Notes: generated from the letters alone by a model not told the origin. A DNA stretch of 64,000 nucleotides from Hyposmocoma kahamanoa (GCF_003589595.1 NW_020653750.1:4626908-4690907), one strand, 5' to 3'. Counted from the first letter of the stretch, positions 31,201 through 43,165 are shown. Numbers and translations: made by a program.

Positions 31201-32215
31201 CAGTGGTCCAACATTTAAACCGCTAGTTTCCACGTATGAAGTCCCTGCGTAGGTAGTTAGGTATGTCAGAAATAATCTCAATCTGTATTTAGAAGCTCTT
31301 CATAAATCAAAGTTAAGACAACTCCACGTCGTTCCACTTCGCATTTGGTACAAGGTCTGAATTGAACATTTGATTTACGATAACAGTGGAACATTGTCAA
31401 TGTGACTTGCGTTGATTTTGCAGGTTGAGAAATGGGGCATATTTTTATAATATGTAAATGTACATAGATCTAATAAAAAATATTAAAAACTTGTTGCATT
31501 CGCGTGTTTGTAGACGACAATACCGAAGAACTAGAAGCAGGACTCCCGGTTCTCCGGTCGCCAACATTCATGATAAATATTTTTTTATGATCTGAAGGAC
31601 GAACAAGTCCCGCGCCTAGTGATAAGCGACACTCCTACGCCTGTGCATATCAGTTGCAGTGCCACACAGAGCTTTAGGAATTTAAAGACATTGCCACTGC
31701 GCCCGTCACCCTGAGCCCTGATACATAAGTTGAAAAAATCCCATGTGCCTGTAATTTCACCACACTAATGCTCACATTACTGCTTGGTGGCCGCAATACG
31801 TAAGGTGGAAGTACTTCCCTGGACGAACTCTTTCACAAGGAGCTCTACTGCTACTAAATAATAACACATATACTCAGTCCCGCACTAGGGAAACACTGTA
31901 TCGCGGATGCTATGGACACACATGTAGACAATCACAAATTACACCTAACTCACGGGTAAAATAATGTCCGTACAAATATTTCTTCCGACTCAGGAATCGA
32001 ACCGGGACCTCTGGGTGGCACACGAGCATGGTAACCGTTAGATCACGGAGGCATCTAAAGTCCACTATATCTAAAATATTAATAATAAAAAGGTAGAGTA
32101 AAGAAGTACCTATTCATCGCATCGTCTGAGAATAATTTAGTCTCGTTGTTTTCGTCTGGTATGAAGTAATCGACATTGCTGCAGTGCGTTTCCACCGGTG
32201 ACAGATAAATCTCCA
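27594..32215 (-). CDS. Claudin/PMP22-superfamily tetraspan membrane protein, 5' end missing, with possible C-terminal readthrough
   Basis: Exons on the minus strand in transcript order are 32215-32110, 30998-30856, 29994-29897, one of 29587-29422 or 28960-28795, and 28333-28230 (TGA at 28232-28230). All have GT..AG borders and fitting phases, and together give about 205 residues. The chain has part of the first extracellular loop (THCSNVDYF), a membrane segment in STVALFIVAFLSLFIAFW, a third around ILMLVTCLLAAGAMALWHG, a second loop with EKEKVVGEEYYQQW, and a fourth beginning YDWSYI.AW. The C-tail is Tyr/Pro-rich and ends QYGPYNY. This is the claudin/stargazin/PMP22 topology; such insect proteins often act at septate junctions or as channel partners, but the exact orthologue is not clear to me. 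The exon for the first membrane segment and the GLW-C-C motif was not found. The frame stays open for 211 codons after the TGA. Confidence 0.8.
28230..28333 (-). CDS. Claudin-like gene, last exon up to the first stop
   Basis: The acceptor is GTGTTTCCAG (ending at 28334). It encodes a Tyr/Pro/Gln-rich cytoplasmic tail (YPQKQQYAYAGYPPPQ, YPGPYYHG, QYGPYNY) and then TGA at 28232-28230, followed by GCA. It enters with two bases that complete a codon begun by either alternative TM4 exon. Confidence 0.85.
28795..28960 (-). CDS. Claudin-like gene, alternative TM4 exon A
   Basis: It is 166 nt, with acceptor TATAAACCAG and donor GTAACGC. It encodes ILRDNARVWYDWSYIVAW, a hydrophobic helix ending SAAICL, then RGEREREEALNMQYLMP. 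It is clearly homologous to exon B: the same YDWSY and SAAIC motifs, with a different loop and a more GC-rich composition. Confidence 0.85.
29422..29587 (-). CDS. Claudin-like gene, alternative TM4 exon B
   Basis: It is 166 nt, with acceptor ATGACTATAG and donor GTTAGACC. It encodes VLKDNSSISYDWSYIIAW, a hydrophobic helix ending SAAICL, a charged stretch KEKRREQQ and QYIMP. Length and phase are identical to the exon at 28960-28795. Joining both in one mRNA would shift the frame, so they should be used as alternatives. Confidence 0.85.
29897..29994 (-). CDS. Claudin-like gene, exon for end of TM3 and second loop
   Basis: The acceptor TGTTTAAG ends at 29995 and the donor GTATGG starts at 29896. 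It encodes LLAAGAMALWHGVEFYEKEK and VVGEEYYQQWPK. It ends in phase 0, matching both alternative downstream exons. Confidence 0.88.
30199..30355. repeat. Imperfect foldback element in an intron of the claudin-like gene
   Basis: GGTGAATTATGATAACAATG and GGCCACACATACCA are mirrored in order by TGGTATATGTGGCC and CATTGTAATCATAATTTAACC. Two arms of about 65-70 bp flank a short loop. It is MITE-like, and such a hairpin could also be processed as RNA. Confidence 0.8.
30856..30998 (-). CDS. Claudin-like gene, exon for membrane segment 2 and start of 3
   Basis: The acceptor TATCTTCCAG ends at 30999 and the donor GTAAGTAT starts at 30855. It encodes LHMARSTVALFIVAFLSLF and then FWTGVVGCWKRSPGN, typical of the TM2-TM3 turn in claudin relatives. 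It ends with T of a Cys codon. Confidence 0.88.
31580..31856 (-). repeat. Repeat B copy joined to SINE A (reverse)
   Basis: The minus-sense 5' block AGCAGTAGAGCTCCTTGTG directly follows the ATT-rich tail of the SINE A at 31857-32064, repeating the arrangement at 2999-3548. The 3' end is TTGTTCGTCCTTCAGATC and then A-rich. Confidence 0.85.
31857..32064 (-). mobile_element. SINE family A copy (reverse)
   Basis: In minus sense it has the tRNA-like head with GGTTCGATTCC, CCGTGATCTAACGGTTACC, the GGTGTAATTTGTGATTG block and a TATTATTTAG tail. It lies 46 bases from the first-loop exon of the claudin-like gene. Confidence 0.8.
32110..32215 (-). CDS. Claudin-like gene, first-loop exon
   Basis: In transcript sense the acceptor is TTATTTCCAG (ending at 32216) and the donor is GTACTT (from 32109). 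It encodes EIYLSPVETHCSNVDYFIP and then an acidic, possibly N-glycosylated stretch (ENNET). It needs one base from an upstream exon and ends AG, which joins G to make Arg. Confidence 0.8.
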
Positions 32216-32287
32216 CTGGAAATAATAAAAAGATAATAAAATTAATATATATTACATATTTTACTGTTATTTATTTGTATTTAGAAA

Positions 32288-32358
32288 AAGAAGGAGGCAA
32301 TAAATAGCAACAGGAACGTCACGATGAGTAAAGCCACAACATATCTTTTGGAAGACTT
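32288..32358 (-). pseudogene. Decayed copy of the TM2 exon of the claudin-like gene
   Basis: The plus-strand sequence GGCAATAAATAGCAACAGG and ACGATGAGTAAAGCCAC closely matches the exon at 30998-30856. Translated in the same frame it gives VALLIVTFLLLFIA and then hits a stop. The acceptor CCAG of the parent is CCAA here. It lies in the intron upstream of exon 32215-32110. Confidence 0.75.
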
Positions 32359-32359
32359 T

Positions 32360-34861
32360 TAGAAGCACGTCATGCGAATTATCATAGAGTTAATGTACTT
32401 TTTATAGTGCTCTACCTTATGTTGTTGATAGGAATTGAGTGCCTGCATAAATAACAGGTAGGTAATTTTGTATGTTTTTAAACTTTATATGGCTTATGTT
32501 TAACAAAATACATGCTTATCTATATCTATGCCTTTATTACCTGGGTGGCTTTTGGAATATATGAAAGCATGCATTCTCGGTAAACTTATACATAACTTAT
32601 AACGATTTATGACGATTAAAACACTTTAATATTTCAAAGTATTAATAAGAATATTGCCCAAGCGGTAATGAGATAAATGCCAAATTGTTGAGTCATTCGG
32701 TCACCAATCGTATCTGGTATTGGTCAAAACAAGTTTTCAATATGTCCGTTAGAGATATTATAGTTATCAAAGATCTACGTTCGGCGGGATGTTGATATGA
32801 TGAAATCAATTATTAGAAAATTGAAACATCTGATAAAACAATTACTACACATTAAATTTCTATCGTAGGTAGTCGACATTACACAGTTTTCTTACACGAA
32901 GAATATTCTACAAAATATGTTTGGCTTACTAATAAATCTGCTTTTTAGTATAATTAGGTACCTATTACAATAATTACAAAAACCATTAACACTAGATAAT
33001 GTTTCAAAAACATATGACGTAGCAGGTAAATTTAAAATATTATTTTGATTTGCTGTTACGATATACTAGGATATAAAACCGTTAGGTATTTTACTAAAGA
33101 GTCAACAATTTTATTGTTGTTTATATCCAATGTTTATGGCTCAAACAAAAGTAATTCAGTTTTATATCTTATGATATTTTTCTGTGTTCTCTTGTTTTTT
33201 CGCGGAAGTGTGTAAACTAAATTTCTGATTACAAAGCCAATATTAAAGTTTTTCTCAGTAAAATTGTGTTTACCTCACGTCCAGACCTGCTATAGTTCAC
33301 TTTTACAAGAATCCAACATTGGTTCTTCGAGCCACAAATTACTAATTACTTCGAAACACAAAATTTCTTCATTTATTGGAAATATTTTATATATAAATAT
33401 TCTATTTCCTCTGATCCCAATCCCGTGTATTTGTTATTTCAAACAAATCAACGGTCACAACGGTAACAAATTACAGGTCCCGTGGTTACGTCTGACTAAG
33501 TTGGTCATCAACCAGTCATATCCCATATTAATGCTTGCATTATATTTACAAAAGTTATTACTTAAATACCTTATTTTTAATTTATCAGAGAACATTCCAA
33601 TCTACGCTGTGAAGCGGAATATAAAACAAAAATAAACTTTGAAAAACGTAGGTATGTACGTTTTGCAAAATATTTTATTTTAACAATACCAATTTTTACT
33701 AAATCTTTGTTAATCAAAAGCAAATTATAAACAAATTATAACATGTTCAAAATAGTACTGCAGTTTTATTCTGCTTGGGATTTTTCATCAAAGGAAATAA
33801 ATACTGGCACCAAACTGGTGATACGGATAAACCATTTTCCCTGTTGAAATAAGGATGTTATTTAATTTCAATTGCCTTTCGCAGCAGCCTAGGCAAAAAC
33901 GAACTTCTGTTACAATGATCTGGAATTTGTCGAACTTAATTGAATGTGTAGTATATCCATGACATGTTTGCAGACTGTAGATTTTTTTGCGCGACGATGC
34001 TATAATATTATGTTCTTAGACATGTTTTAGTAAAAGGCCGCACTTCAAGCATTAAAAACTCCTGCGTCTTCTGCAACCTTCATTTTATATTTAAGCAAAT
34101 TACACATTAAATTATTAAAATAATTCTAAGGCAGATTTCCCTAAAGAGGTGTAAGAAAATGTAAGGGGATACTATTCATAAATAGATGTAATGTTCGCTG
34201 TAACCTCAAGCATCAAGTACAGAAGCTATGAGGCTGAATAGTTTCCGATACGATGAACCAGGAAAGGAACAATGGCCCGGAGGTCGGAGCTATTGTTTCA
34301 AAGAATCCACCTCGGGCCTTCCATTCGAAGAGGCTTTTTGCTGCCATTTACCTTACATCGAACATTGTCTATGAGAAATACTGTATTTTTTAGTTGGAAG
34401 GAATAAACAACATGCAAGTGTACAGTAATTTAATTTGGTACTAACTTTTTTTACTCCTGTCTCTGGTTTTTTTTCGTGACTAGTAGTTGCATGTAATTAT
34501 ATTGTTAATGTATTGTATTATATAGGTATAATTTGATAACAATAACTGCATTGCTGCCTATTATTGTTTTCATGTTAGTGATGTCACCTGACTGCTGACT
34601 ACAGGTTAGTTTGTTTTACTTCGCCTTTTGTTTGTATCTGTATTTTATTGTTGTGTGAAGTGAATAGCATTTTTGTGTTTCATAAACGATATAGGACAGC
34701 ATTGTTTACTTGTTTGAATAGGACTTTGTTATTTTTTTCTTTTTATTTGATGAATTTAATTTCTACAATACGAAACTCCACCTACTACTAATAGGTTAAG
34801 CAGGTAATCACTTTCACGAGACACGAATCACGAATATTTTGAATTTGATGTATTCCATTTT
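32360..34861. other. AT-rich DNA, probably intron of the claudin-like gene
   Basis: No exon, element or RNA gene could be supported. A plus-strand open frame at 33264-33635 has no protein-like features. The exon for the first membrane segment was searched for here and not found. Confidence 0.5.
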
Positions 34862-35164
34862 AGCAGTAGAGTTCCTTGTGAAAGAATTTGTCCAGTGAAG
34901 TACAGCCACCTTAAATATTTCTGCCGCAAAGCAATAATGTGAGCATTACTGCATTCCGGTTTTGAAGGGTAAGGATGCTGGTATAATTACAGGCACATGG
35001 GACTTGTCAATTTATGTCTCAGGATGACAGGCGCAGTGGCAGTGCCCCTCAAATCTTTGCGATTAAAAACTCTGAGTGGTACTGCAACTGTTATGGTCAG
35101 GCATGTAGCTTACGACCAGGAACACAAGTTATTCGTCCCGTCACTTGATATTATAAAAAAAAAT
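34862..35164 (+). repeat. Repeat B copy
   Basis: It starts AGCAGTAGAGTTCCTTGTG and ends CACTTGATATTATAAAAAA. It is full length relative to other copies. Confidence 0.85.
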
Positions 35165-35793
35165 TCAAAACTCAGTGAAAGTACGTATATTATCTGTGTA
35201 CAAATTATTCTAAAAACCTTATTTTTATTGCGGCGATTAAGAGTTAGTGTGCCAGAATTACCTAGTATCTTTGTGAACAGTTCTCACAGGTGGATTCTAC
35301 TTAATCAGGTTATATTCCCTCTCTTTCTAGCTCATTACAAACGTGATACACAGGAATTCGTTAATGATTTTCAAGGGGTCTACTACAAGTAGATGTTATA
35401 TTCATTCATAGTCAAAAATAGAACCTATTATACTTAAATATTAGCGTACTTAATTTATACTGGAGTATACGTATGTAGGTATAAATACATAAGTAGCAAT
35501 AACAATTGGGTACAGATGGATGATTGTCACGGACTGTAACGGAGACTCAACTAAAAAACGTTAAAATATTCTCGACGTTGATAGTCGAATTTCATTCATA
35601 AAAAAATGATCGACATAATTTACCGACACAACAAAAAACATTACTTATAACGCGACTAAACAACCTTTGTGAAACATGTCAAGAAGTGATTCTGTAATTG
35701 TAATCACCGAAAACTACCGAAGAACTATATTACACTACTACTAAGAACACTTGCATAAAAAACAAAAACATTAGAAAGGCTTTGTGTACTTAC

Positions 35794-35841
35794 TATTGTC
35801 ATTGGCACGAAAAGCCAAAAAATTAAGAAAAAGATGTTCAT
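35794..35841 (-). other. Possible signal-peptide-like 5' exon, not connected
   Basis: In minus sense an ATG is followed by 16 codons giving MNIFFLIFWLFVPMTI, and then a strong donor GTAAGTAC. It could be a start exon of the claudin-like gene, but it ends in phase 0 while exon 32215-32110 needs one incoming base, so an intermediate exon would be required. Chance is possible. Confidence 0.25.
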
Positions 35842-36287
35842 ATTGGTGAAATTTAATCTTAAAACTAATAATACCGAGCTTCCACCAAAACGTTCTTTAA
35901 GTGAAAGTGCATTTCAGCTTCAACGGTAATTATATAGTTTCTCCGATATCATCGCGACGGAAATGATGTTAGCATCTCACATCGTGAGAACAAATGAAAA
36001 TCAGTTTTATAAACACGCAGAAATAGTTTCGAGTCACTTCAAAAACTGATTACAATGTATGTTTACATAATAAAATCGATTATTTATCACAACACATTTA
36101 TAAAAAATAACTAAAAAATACTATTGTCAACATAAAATGCGGCAACGCAATAATTGCGGAGTATTTGTGCGCCGATAATATTCTGCTACAGTCTGGCATA
36201 CTAAAAAAAACTAGCACGCTTAATGCCAGCCTTAAATATAGTTATACATATGTATATGGTGGTATATACATGTACACATGTATACAT

Positions 36288-36480
36288 GCCGTGGTAGCTT
36301 AATGATTTGTCCTACCGCCTCTCAAACAGAGGCCGTGGGTTCGTATCCGCTGTCACCGAAGCTTTTCGGTAAATTAAAACATCGTGATGAAACTTGCACG
36401 TCGAAGAAAGTTCACAATCCTCGAAACGTGTGAAATCCCCAACTTTATCATCGTTGCAACGTAAACCTGATCAATAAACA
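36288..36480 (+). mobile_element. tRNA-derived SINE (family C)
   Basis: The head GCCGTGGTAGCTTAATG with CCTCTCAAACAGAGG and a GGGTTCGTATCC B-box is followed by GAAGCTTTTCGGTAAATTAA, AACATCGTGATGAAAC and GTGTGAAATCCCCAAC. A second copy lies at 53791-54045. Confidence 0.8.
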
Positions 36481-39400
36481 TAGAGAAAACATTTGATATA
36501 GAAAAATAATTAAAATTACGTAAAATCAACGTTTCCTTTATCAAAGTTTTATCTCAATGTACATATTTTTAAATAATATTCCAATTCAAGTACTAATGTA
36601 AACATAAAATCTACTATTGATTGAACACATTCATTCATAGCTTGCGTGACATGAGGACATTACGAAGATATGTGTCATCGATAGTTTACATACATTCGGA
36701 ATCTTAGTAGCGTTTGATATGATGAATATTTAATAGTCATCAATATTAATGTATCATTGTTCCGCCCACATGCTGCGGTACTGTTGCGTATGCGCAACCG
36801 GGTGACAATCTTCAGAACTATTTGTGGTCAAAGTCATGAGAGCCTAACTGGTTTGGCGATTGGTCCTAATAAATTTTACCGTTAATTTAAAGTTCAAGAA
36901 AGTGATAACAGCTGTCTTGGGTTTTATAGAAAATCAATGTAAACCAGACTATGTTATTGTTTTTGGGGATTTATATATCGGATATGCTCTTTGTATTACA
37001 TATTCTTAATGAAGCTGTAAGTCAAAGAAAGTCATTAAAGCATAATTAATTCACTCGCATAGTACCTAAATTAGAGTTATTGCAAAGCGAACGTAAAATT
37101 GTCGTAGTAAAAACATAAATATTGGGTATTTAAGAAAAACTGTATCCCAGCATACCTGAGAACTATCCTAAGGTTAAGTAGTAAAGATTAAAACAAGTTT
37201 TTTAACGATATACGTTTTTTTGTTGGCTATTGCCAGTATACAGGTTTGTAAACGCTAATCGCTCATCATGTATTCTCTAGTAGCAATACAAATAGGTGAC
37301 CGGGTCTGCGGCGACATTTCAGAAGGAGGCCTGTAGGCGCGGGCGCAGCGCAGGTTGGAGAAAGTTGCCGATTGCGTCCTTGTGTTCGCGGACATGTCGA
37401 CAGTTTGTATTGAATTTATTTGGTATATGTATTGGTAAATACATAATTGTACAATAATTAACGAATTCGTAAATAATATTTTAATATGTTGCATTTTGCA
37501 GCTTCATTATTAGCGATTTATTAACAAATTATAGCCTAGTGTCCAGGCTATAGATAGTCCCATGTCCTCACAACTATTATAGACTAAGTAGTAAATTAAA
37601 TAATTATATATTTGACGGTGTTGTAAATTTTTTATTTTAAATTTGATTATAAATTTAAAAAATCTATCTCAAAAGTTCATGGAATACATACATACATACA
37701 CATTTGACAGGTTTGTTTGAAATCGGTCACCGGAAAGTGCGTGGAACAGGATTCATCCCCTAGTTTGCGACTCTTAGGAGTGGAATATTTTCTTCAAAAT
37801 TAAATGGGACCAATACTGAGCCTGTTTCCAACAAATAAATAATCAAAATCGGTTCACAACATATATAGTCGCGTAACATACACATAAATAACTTGGAATT
37901 GAGAACCTCCTCCTTTTTAGAAGTCATATAAAAAAGTCCGAAAAAGTCATATAAGACGTACGTGTTTTTGTTTTGCTTTTGCTGATGATATAATTGTGAT
38001 CAAACTTCACATTCTAGATAAATTCGTTTCAAAGTTTGATCATCAATTATACTACGTAATTCGTTCTTTATCTGCCACTGATACAGTCTCAGATCACAAT
38101 TTATATGGAAGTTTTGTACTACTCCAAAAATATCATCGATTGTCATCTGCGATTTTATTTATGTTCAGAATGAAAATAAACTATTTACATATTCTGTTTT
38201 TTTACTCCGGCTAAATTAGTTGAATGGCGAGAAAATTTTATTCCCGTTAGCTGAGCTACTAACTAATCGTACCAAATTAGATGTATGAGCTGCTTTATCA
38301 GTGATATTAAAAAAGATTTTCCATATGGCAAGTAAGTCGTACACACTCAATAGCTATAAAATGTAGATTTCCTTGCCTCGCGTGTTATGAAACAACTGTT
38401 ATGTAAACCTATTCAGAGTGGAATTTAACAATGGTAGACCGGTGTTAAAGAATGTGCATAAATACTAGACAGTTGTCAACCTGGGTACAAATAATGTATG
38501 GAATCGTTAATCCACACTAACATTATAAATGCGAAAGTAACTCTGCCAACAGACATAAACAACTTAACAACGTTTTCACGTCTAAACCTCCAATATTGAT
38601 GAATTTTGGTATAGACATAGATGGGACCTAGGAGAAGGACATAGGATACATTTTCATCACAAAAATAAAATCTTAAAGCACGTGAAATAGAGAATGAAAG
38701 TTTAAACGTATGTATACGAGTATATGTAAATACTTTATTCTATAACAAAACAAATTATGAATTTTAACAAAGAATTTAAAACATTAGTGTTCAAAGGCAA
38801 GCTTATCGCATAAATGGATTTCTATCGACTAACCTTTATTTGTATTTGTATTTAAGGTTTGTATTCAGAACCAATAAAACTATGAAAATTAGTATAGTAC
38901 AGCTACTGGAAGTGCTTATTGTACGCAGACGAAGTCACGGGCACCAGATAGTATACTATATATACGTATATATGTATACACACTGGCACATTTATTGCAA
39001 ACACTAGTAAAATCCCCGAAATAATGTAGGGTTTTTTGTTCTAAAGTCTGACAGGTTATTTTATTTATTTTATTTAGGTCTAATTTAAAAAATAGCTTAT
39101 TGTCAGTTTTTTCAATAATTTCGATTTTAATTTTCTAAATAAAAACACTAATACAGAAAAAATAGAAATACTAATACAGATTAGAGGTTGATTTTTCGTT
39201 CTTGTAAATTTCGTTAACTTTAGTTCAAAAGGTTTTTTTTTATTTATTTAACTTTGATTTCATAAAACTTAAACTGTTACAGTTTTTAAATTTTTCGTCG
39301 TTTTAGCTTTGTCACAAACGCATTTTGTTTTCTATTTTCATTATTCATACAAAGATCGAACACAAAGAAAAATATACTTTCGATGTAACAGGACTACGGC

Positions 39401-40250
39401 AAAAAAATCCGTTAACACCAAAAAACAAAGATCTGTAACAGATCAGTTGGTGGAGCTGTAGTAGTAGTAGTAAAGTAGTAAAAGTAGGGCACTTTGGTAC
39501 AGACGCCGCTGCGTGTCCTGTCAGATCGAAGGAATTCTTTGTGTTTGTATTACTAATTATAACAAACTAGTGGAGTCATTTCACAAAAAATATAAATGAA
39601 TATCATGGTAGTAAAACATCATAACATTCATTACAATCAATATCATTTCTATTTTTTTCAATAAGGATTGAGTAAGTCTATCAAGTCGATGTTAAAAAAT
39701 GTTAATATAAATTCTTATTTATTTAATTATGTACTATTTTATATTCTCACTTTTTTGTCCCTAAAGGTGTATTATATAGTTGTACCACTATGGCAAAAAA
39801 AGTTCTACTTTTTCGAAATACCCAGATTCATCTGCTAATATGAGTAGACCTAGAGTTAAGTAACAATTTTATTTATTTTTTACTTGGAAAATACATCTCA
39901 GGAAAAGCATCCGTTAGTGTAGGATATTCATTAACTAAGGCAACTTAAAGAACAGGTGTAAAGTTGTTAACACCTTAAAAGAAATCGGAAAGGCGAAAGC
40001 GCTGACGACTGTGTGGAAAAGTGCGTGAAAATACTTGCTGAGTTTTCTTTCCTGTATAAATACGCTCGGCGGGAATGCAACTTCAATTGACGAATGCGAG
40101 AAAGTAATATTTGCTTGGAGCAGAGTAGAAAATAATTTGTTGTGTATGTTTACATTCATGTTTCTAATTCTGTCTCTTATATACTCCTATCAATATAAAG
40201 GTGAATCTCCATTGGATCTCTTAACGTATCGATGGCATTCACTGTAATGA
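36481..40250. other. AT-rich non-coding DNA
   Basis: No gene supported except the uncertain stretch at 37357-37395. About 38511-38665 resembles a common arthropod interspersed repeat (ACTAACATTATAAATGCGAA, then AAGGACATAGGATA). About 37680-37890 may be another repeat fragment (AAAATCGGTTCACAAC). Confidence 0.45.
37357..37395 (-). other. Possible coding stretch (GC-rich, N-terminus-like)
   Basis: This lies in a minus-strand frame from an ATG at 37395 that stays open to 37255 (MSANTRTQSATFS, then LRCARAYRPPSEMSPQTR). Its composition is more protein-like than the AT-rich surroundings. No convincing donor follows, so I cannot connect it to the claudin-like gene lying downstream on the same strand. 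Confidence 0.2.
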
Positions 40251-40660
40251 TTGCCACCTCCGCTCTTGCAAAAGAGCCCTATCGACACTTGACACCCTAT
40301 GCACGATCACTTCACAGTGCAACAGAGACTCAAGAGCCAGAAGAGTTTCGCCAAATGTGTCGGTCCTCTGAGCATTGAGCTAGCTCAGGCGAGGTGCAAT
40401 CTTTGGCGCGAAATAATGCCATGTACCTTTGTCTCGCCTTCTGAGAATCTTCCTCCTGGACAAGAATTGCCATGCCCGTCTTTAAATAAGCTTCGGACTC
40501 AGGTTGGTCTGTTCAGGTGGGAATTTTCGGATGGTTTCAACCTGGATTGTTTGTGCGTTGCGATTCAAACCATGGGCTATCTCATATCATGCCCTGCGTG
40601 CCCTAACGCCAGGGTCCTAAGTCTACTAATTTTATAACACCTCTGTTGCGTATGGCTAGA
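40251..40660 (+). mobile_element. Non-LTR retrotransposon ORF2 C-terminal fragment (jockey-like)
   Basis: The open frame 40299-40637 contains SLNKLRTQVGLFRWEF and the Cys-containing end IQTMGYLISCPACPN, the tail pattern of jockey-type LINE polymerases. The RT core is absent and the frame has no usual start, so it is a remnant. Confidence 0.65.
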
Positions 40661-41038
40661 GTGTCAATGGCCGGATTTGTATGATTGGTATTCATTAAAA
40701 TTTAAAAATTAGTGACTTGTCAGTGGCTATATAGTCATCGCCTACTATTCAAATGCATTTGCATTTTTTTGGTATTCTGCTCCTGAATGCCGATGGTGTG
40801 TCGACGGCGTAGTCTACTAATGAAATATTCATTTCGTTCAAGTTCGTAACGTGCAAGCGTCCTCCGCGACTATTCCCACCCCACGTCCTACATAGAGTTG
40901 TTACCGTTTAGGGCGATCTATTTAAATCTATTTATTTTTGTATGAAAGTAAAATCTAGGAATTAGTAAAATCATGCAAAAACAAAAGTCATAAACAACAA
41001 TTAATTGTTGAGTTTTTAGGTGAGTTTTGTTTTTTGTT

Positions 41039-41116
41039 AACTACCTCCGTGGCCGAACGGTTACCATGCCGGACTGCCACGTAGAGGCCTAGGGTTCGAT
41101 TCCCGGGCAGGGACCT
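41039..41116 (+). mobile_element. SINE family A head only
   Basis: It has TACCTCCGTGGCCGAACGG, TTACCATGCCGGACTGCC and GGTTCGATTCCCGGGCAGGG, ending right after the B-box region. The T-stem side matches the other family A copies. Confidence 0.75.
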
Positions 41117-42189
41117 TAAAAATTATGATATACATATTAATTTCCATGGTTGTTTTAGTAAGGCACATCGGTCGTTAGTGATTGAAAGAATGACTGACAT
41201 CACTGCCATTCCACTGGCACTTTATAGAGACTCAACTGCCATTGCACCTAAATTTTAGCAGAATAACAAATATTATCATAATTGCAATATAATCTTAGTG
41301 GAGTCTAATTGAAATTACAATGACTAGTGGTTTCAAGAAACGGCAGAATCGGGGCCCTGCACGCTTGAGGGTTTAATGGCGGCTATTAGTGTCGCGACGC
41401 GGTCGGCGTGACTGACTTCTAGAATACAACAGTATAGTGTATGCCATCGATATGATAAGAAGAGAAGATCGTGGTGGAAGGATTTGCCAATCGACACAAG
41501 GTACTCGCCGATTGTTGCCCTGGGTGCGTCAAGCGTAAAGTACAATTTTTAACAAAGAATGATGACAGATTACATATGTTTAGATGTGGCTCACTGTATT
41601 TTACCTAAAGTTCTTGTCGATTAAATTATACTTACATTAAGGTACATGACCTCTACTCAAGACGTATTGTTATGTAATAAAGATTGTAGTTGCAATGGAG
41701 TCTTATATTTATGTTTTTTTTTAAATAACGTTCACTCTGCGTCCAGCATGGTGATGGTTCGGCGATTGAGGCAGTGAGCAGTTTTATAATTACCACATCG
41801 TAGGGCGGACAACATTATACGATAATTAAACTGCAAATGTAGAAATTTGTTTAAAGCCACAATTTATAATACGAAGAGAAATCGATGAAAGCTTACCATT
41901 CATTAGCACAATATTATGGACTAATAGTAGATCGTGAAAACAAGTGAATCGTGATTTTGTAAGTTGTAACAATGGCGTTGCGTCCAGAGCACGTCGGAAA
42001 GAATACACGTCACGCATTCATTTATACGTAATCAGGTTAGCGAATGTAGATAGACCGGCTTCTACAATTACTATGATGGCTCATGTTATAGAAGGTGACC
42101 GACCATTCACACAGAACAGGTCGGAGACTCATCTTATTTATTGTATATTAATTAAGGCTATCAGCGCAAAAGTGGTATAAATAATTTAA
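41117..42189. other. Unassigned DNA
   Basis: Short chance-like open frames only. A GC-richer patch at about 41330-41530 may be an old repeat, but I cannot classify it. Confidence 0.4.
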
Positions 42190-43165
42190 TATTTTTTATA
42201 CTTGAAGTTAGCATCCAAACACATATTTTTAATGGGTGTGTAATATATAAAAAATTTTAACATAACGCTCAATTGTCATAATTTCATTTAATATAAACTC
42301 ATATAATATAACAAATCACTTCATATAACAAACGTTTAATATAAACTTACATCCTATAATTTCCTTTAGATAACAATCATTTCTAATAACAATCTTATTA
42401 TGTTATAAACCTCAATTAATATAACAACAATTTATATTAATATCATTTCACCTAACGCTTGCCTGTAAACTAATGTTCGGTTTTTGCATACATATAATTA
42501 TTTTTGTAGTAGTATAGCTATGGGATAGGTGAAGAAAACTGCTTATGTTGTCAATCACAAATAAGTCATTGAGAAACGCAAACATATTTGCTTCAGGCTT
42601 ACCAAACCTAACCTACTAAAGGGGTGCACATAAATTTGACCTGAAAACATTTCGAAAACGGAAACAAGTTTGCTACTGGTACTCGCTGGCCGCTGCCGTA
42701 GTAGTCTCGCTTCGCTCGCTCAGCTCGTACTGCTTTTTCATATACTAACTAATCTAACCTACTAAAAACGGGGTGCAAACAAGGTTTGACCTATGTAAAA
42801 TACACTTGTTTTCTTTTAAATCATGAAGGAATCCGATGTGTAACAATAATAATTTTGTCAAAACAAAGATTCAGCAATGTAAACTATATTAAAAACATGA
42901 AATTACACTCTAGTATCGAACAGACAAGTACCAGGGCGAGTCGGGTTTAACCTTATTATTAATAAAAAAATGACATTATTCTGTGTCAAAATTATATGAA
43001 ATGACAATTTATAAAATGATTGTTATGTGATAAGAGCTTTATATAAAACGTTATTATAAGATGTGAATGTTATATCAAATGAGAATTTTATGAAATGAAG
43101 TTATAGGAAGGGAAATTAGTGCAAATAAAAATTATGTTAAATGAACGTTGTATGTTTCGAAATTA
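42190..43165. mobile_element. Foldback-like element with inverted clusters of a short AT-rich motif
   Basis: At 42262-42475 about seven variants of a TCATTTNATATAAC-like unit follow each other. At 42987-43150 about seven variants of the reverse complement (TTATATNAAATGA) occur. The middle holds a direct repeat CTAACCTACTAAA with GGGGTGCA at 42606 and 42756. There is no ORF. It looks like a non-autonomous DNA element with subterminal repeats; the exact ends were not determined. Confidence 0.5.

Noticed and set aside
33264..33635. 123-codon plus-strand open frame
   Set aside because: Ile/Leu/Tyr-rich reading of AT-rich DNA with no splice context or motif.
34997..35392. 131-codon open frame
   Set aside because: It starts inside repeat B; the same N-terminal reading appears at other B copies (3382, 10637), so it is a repeat artefact.
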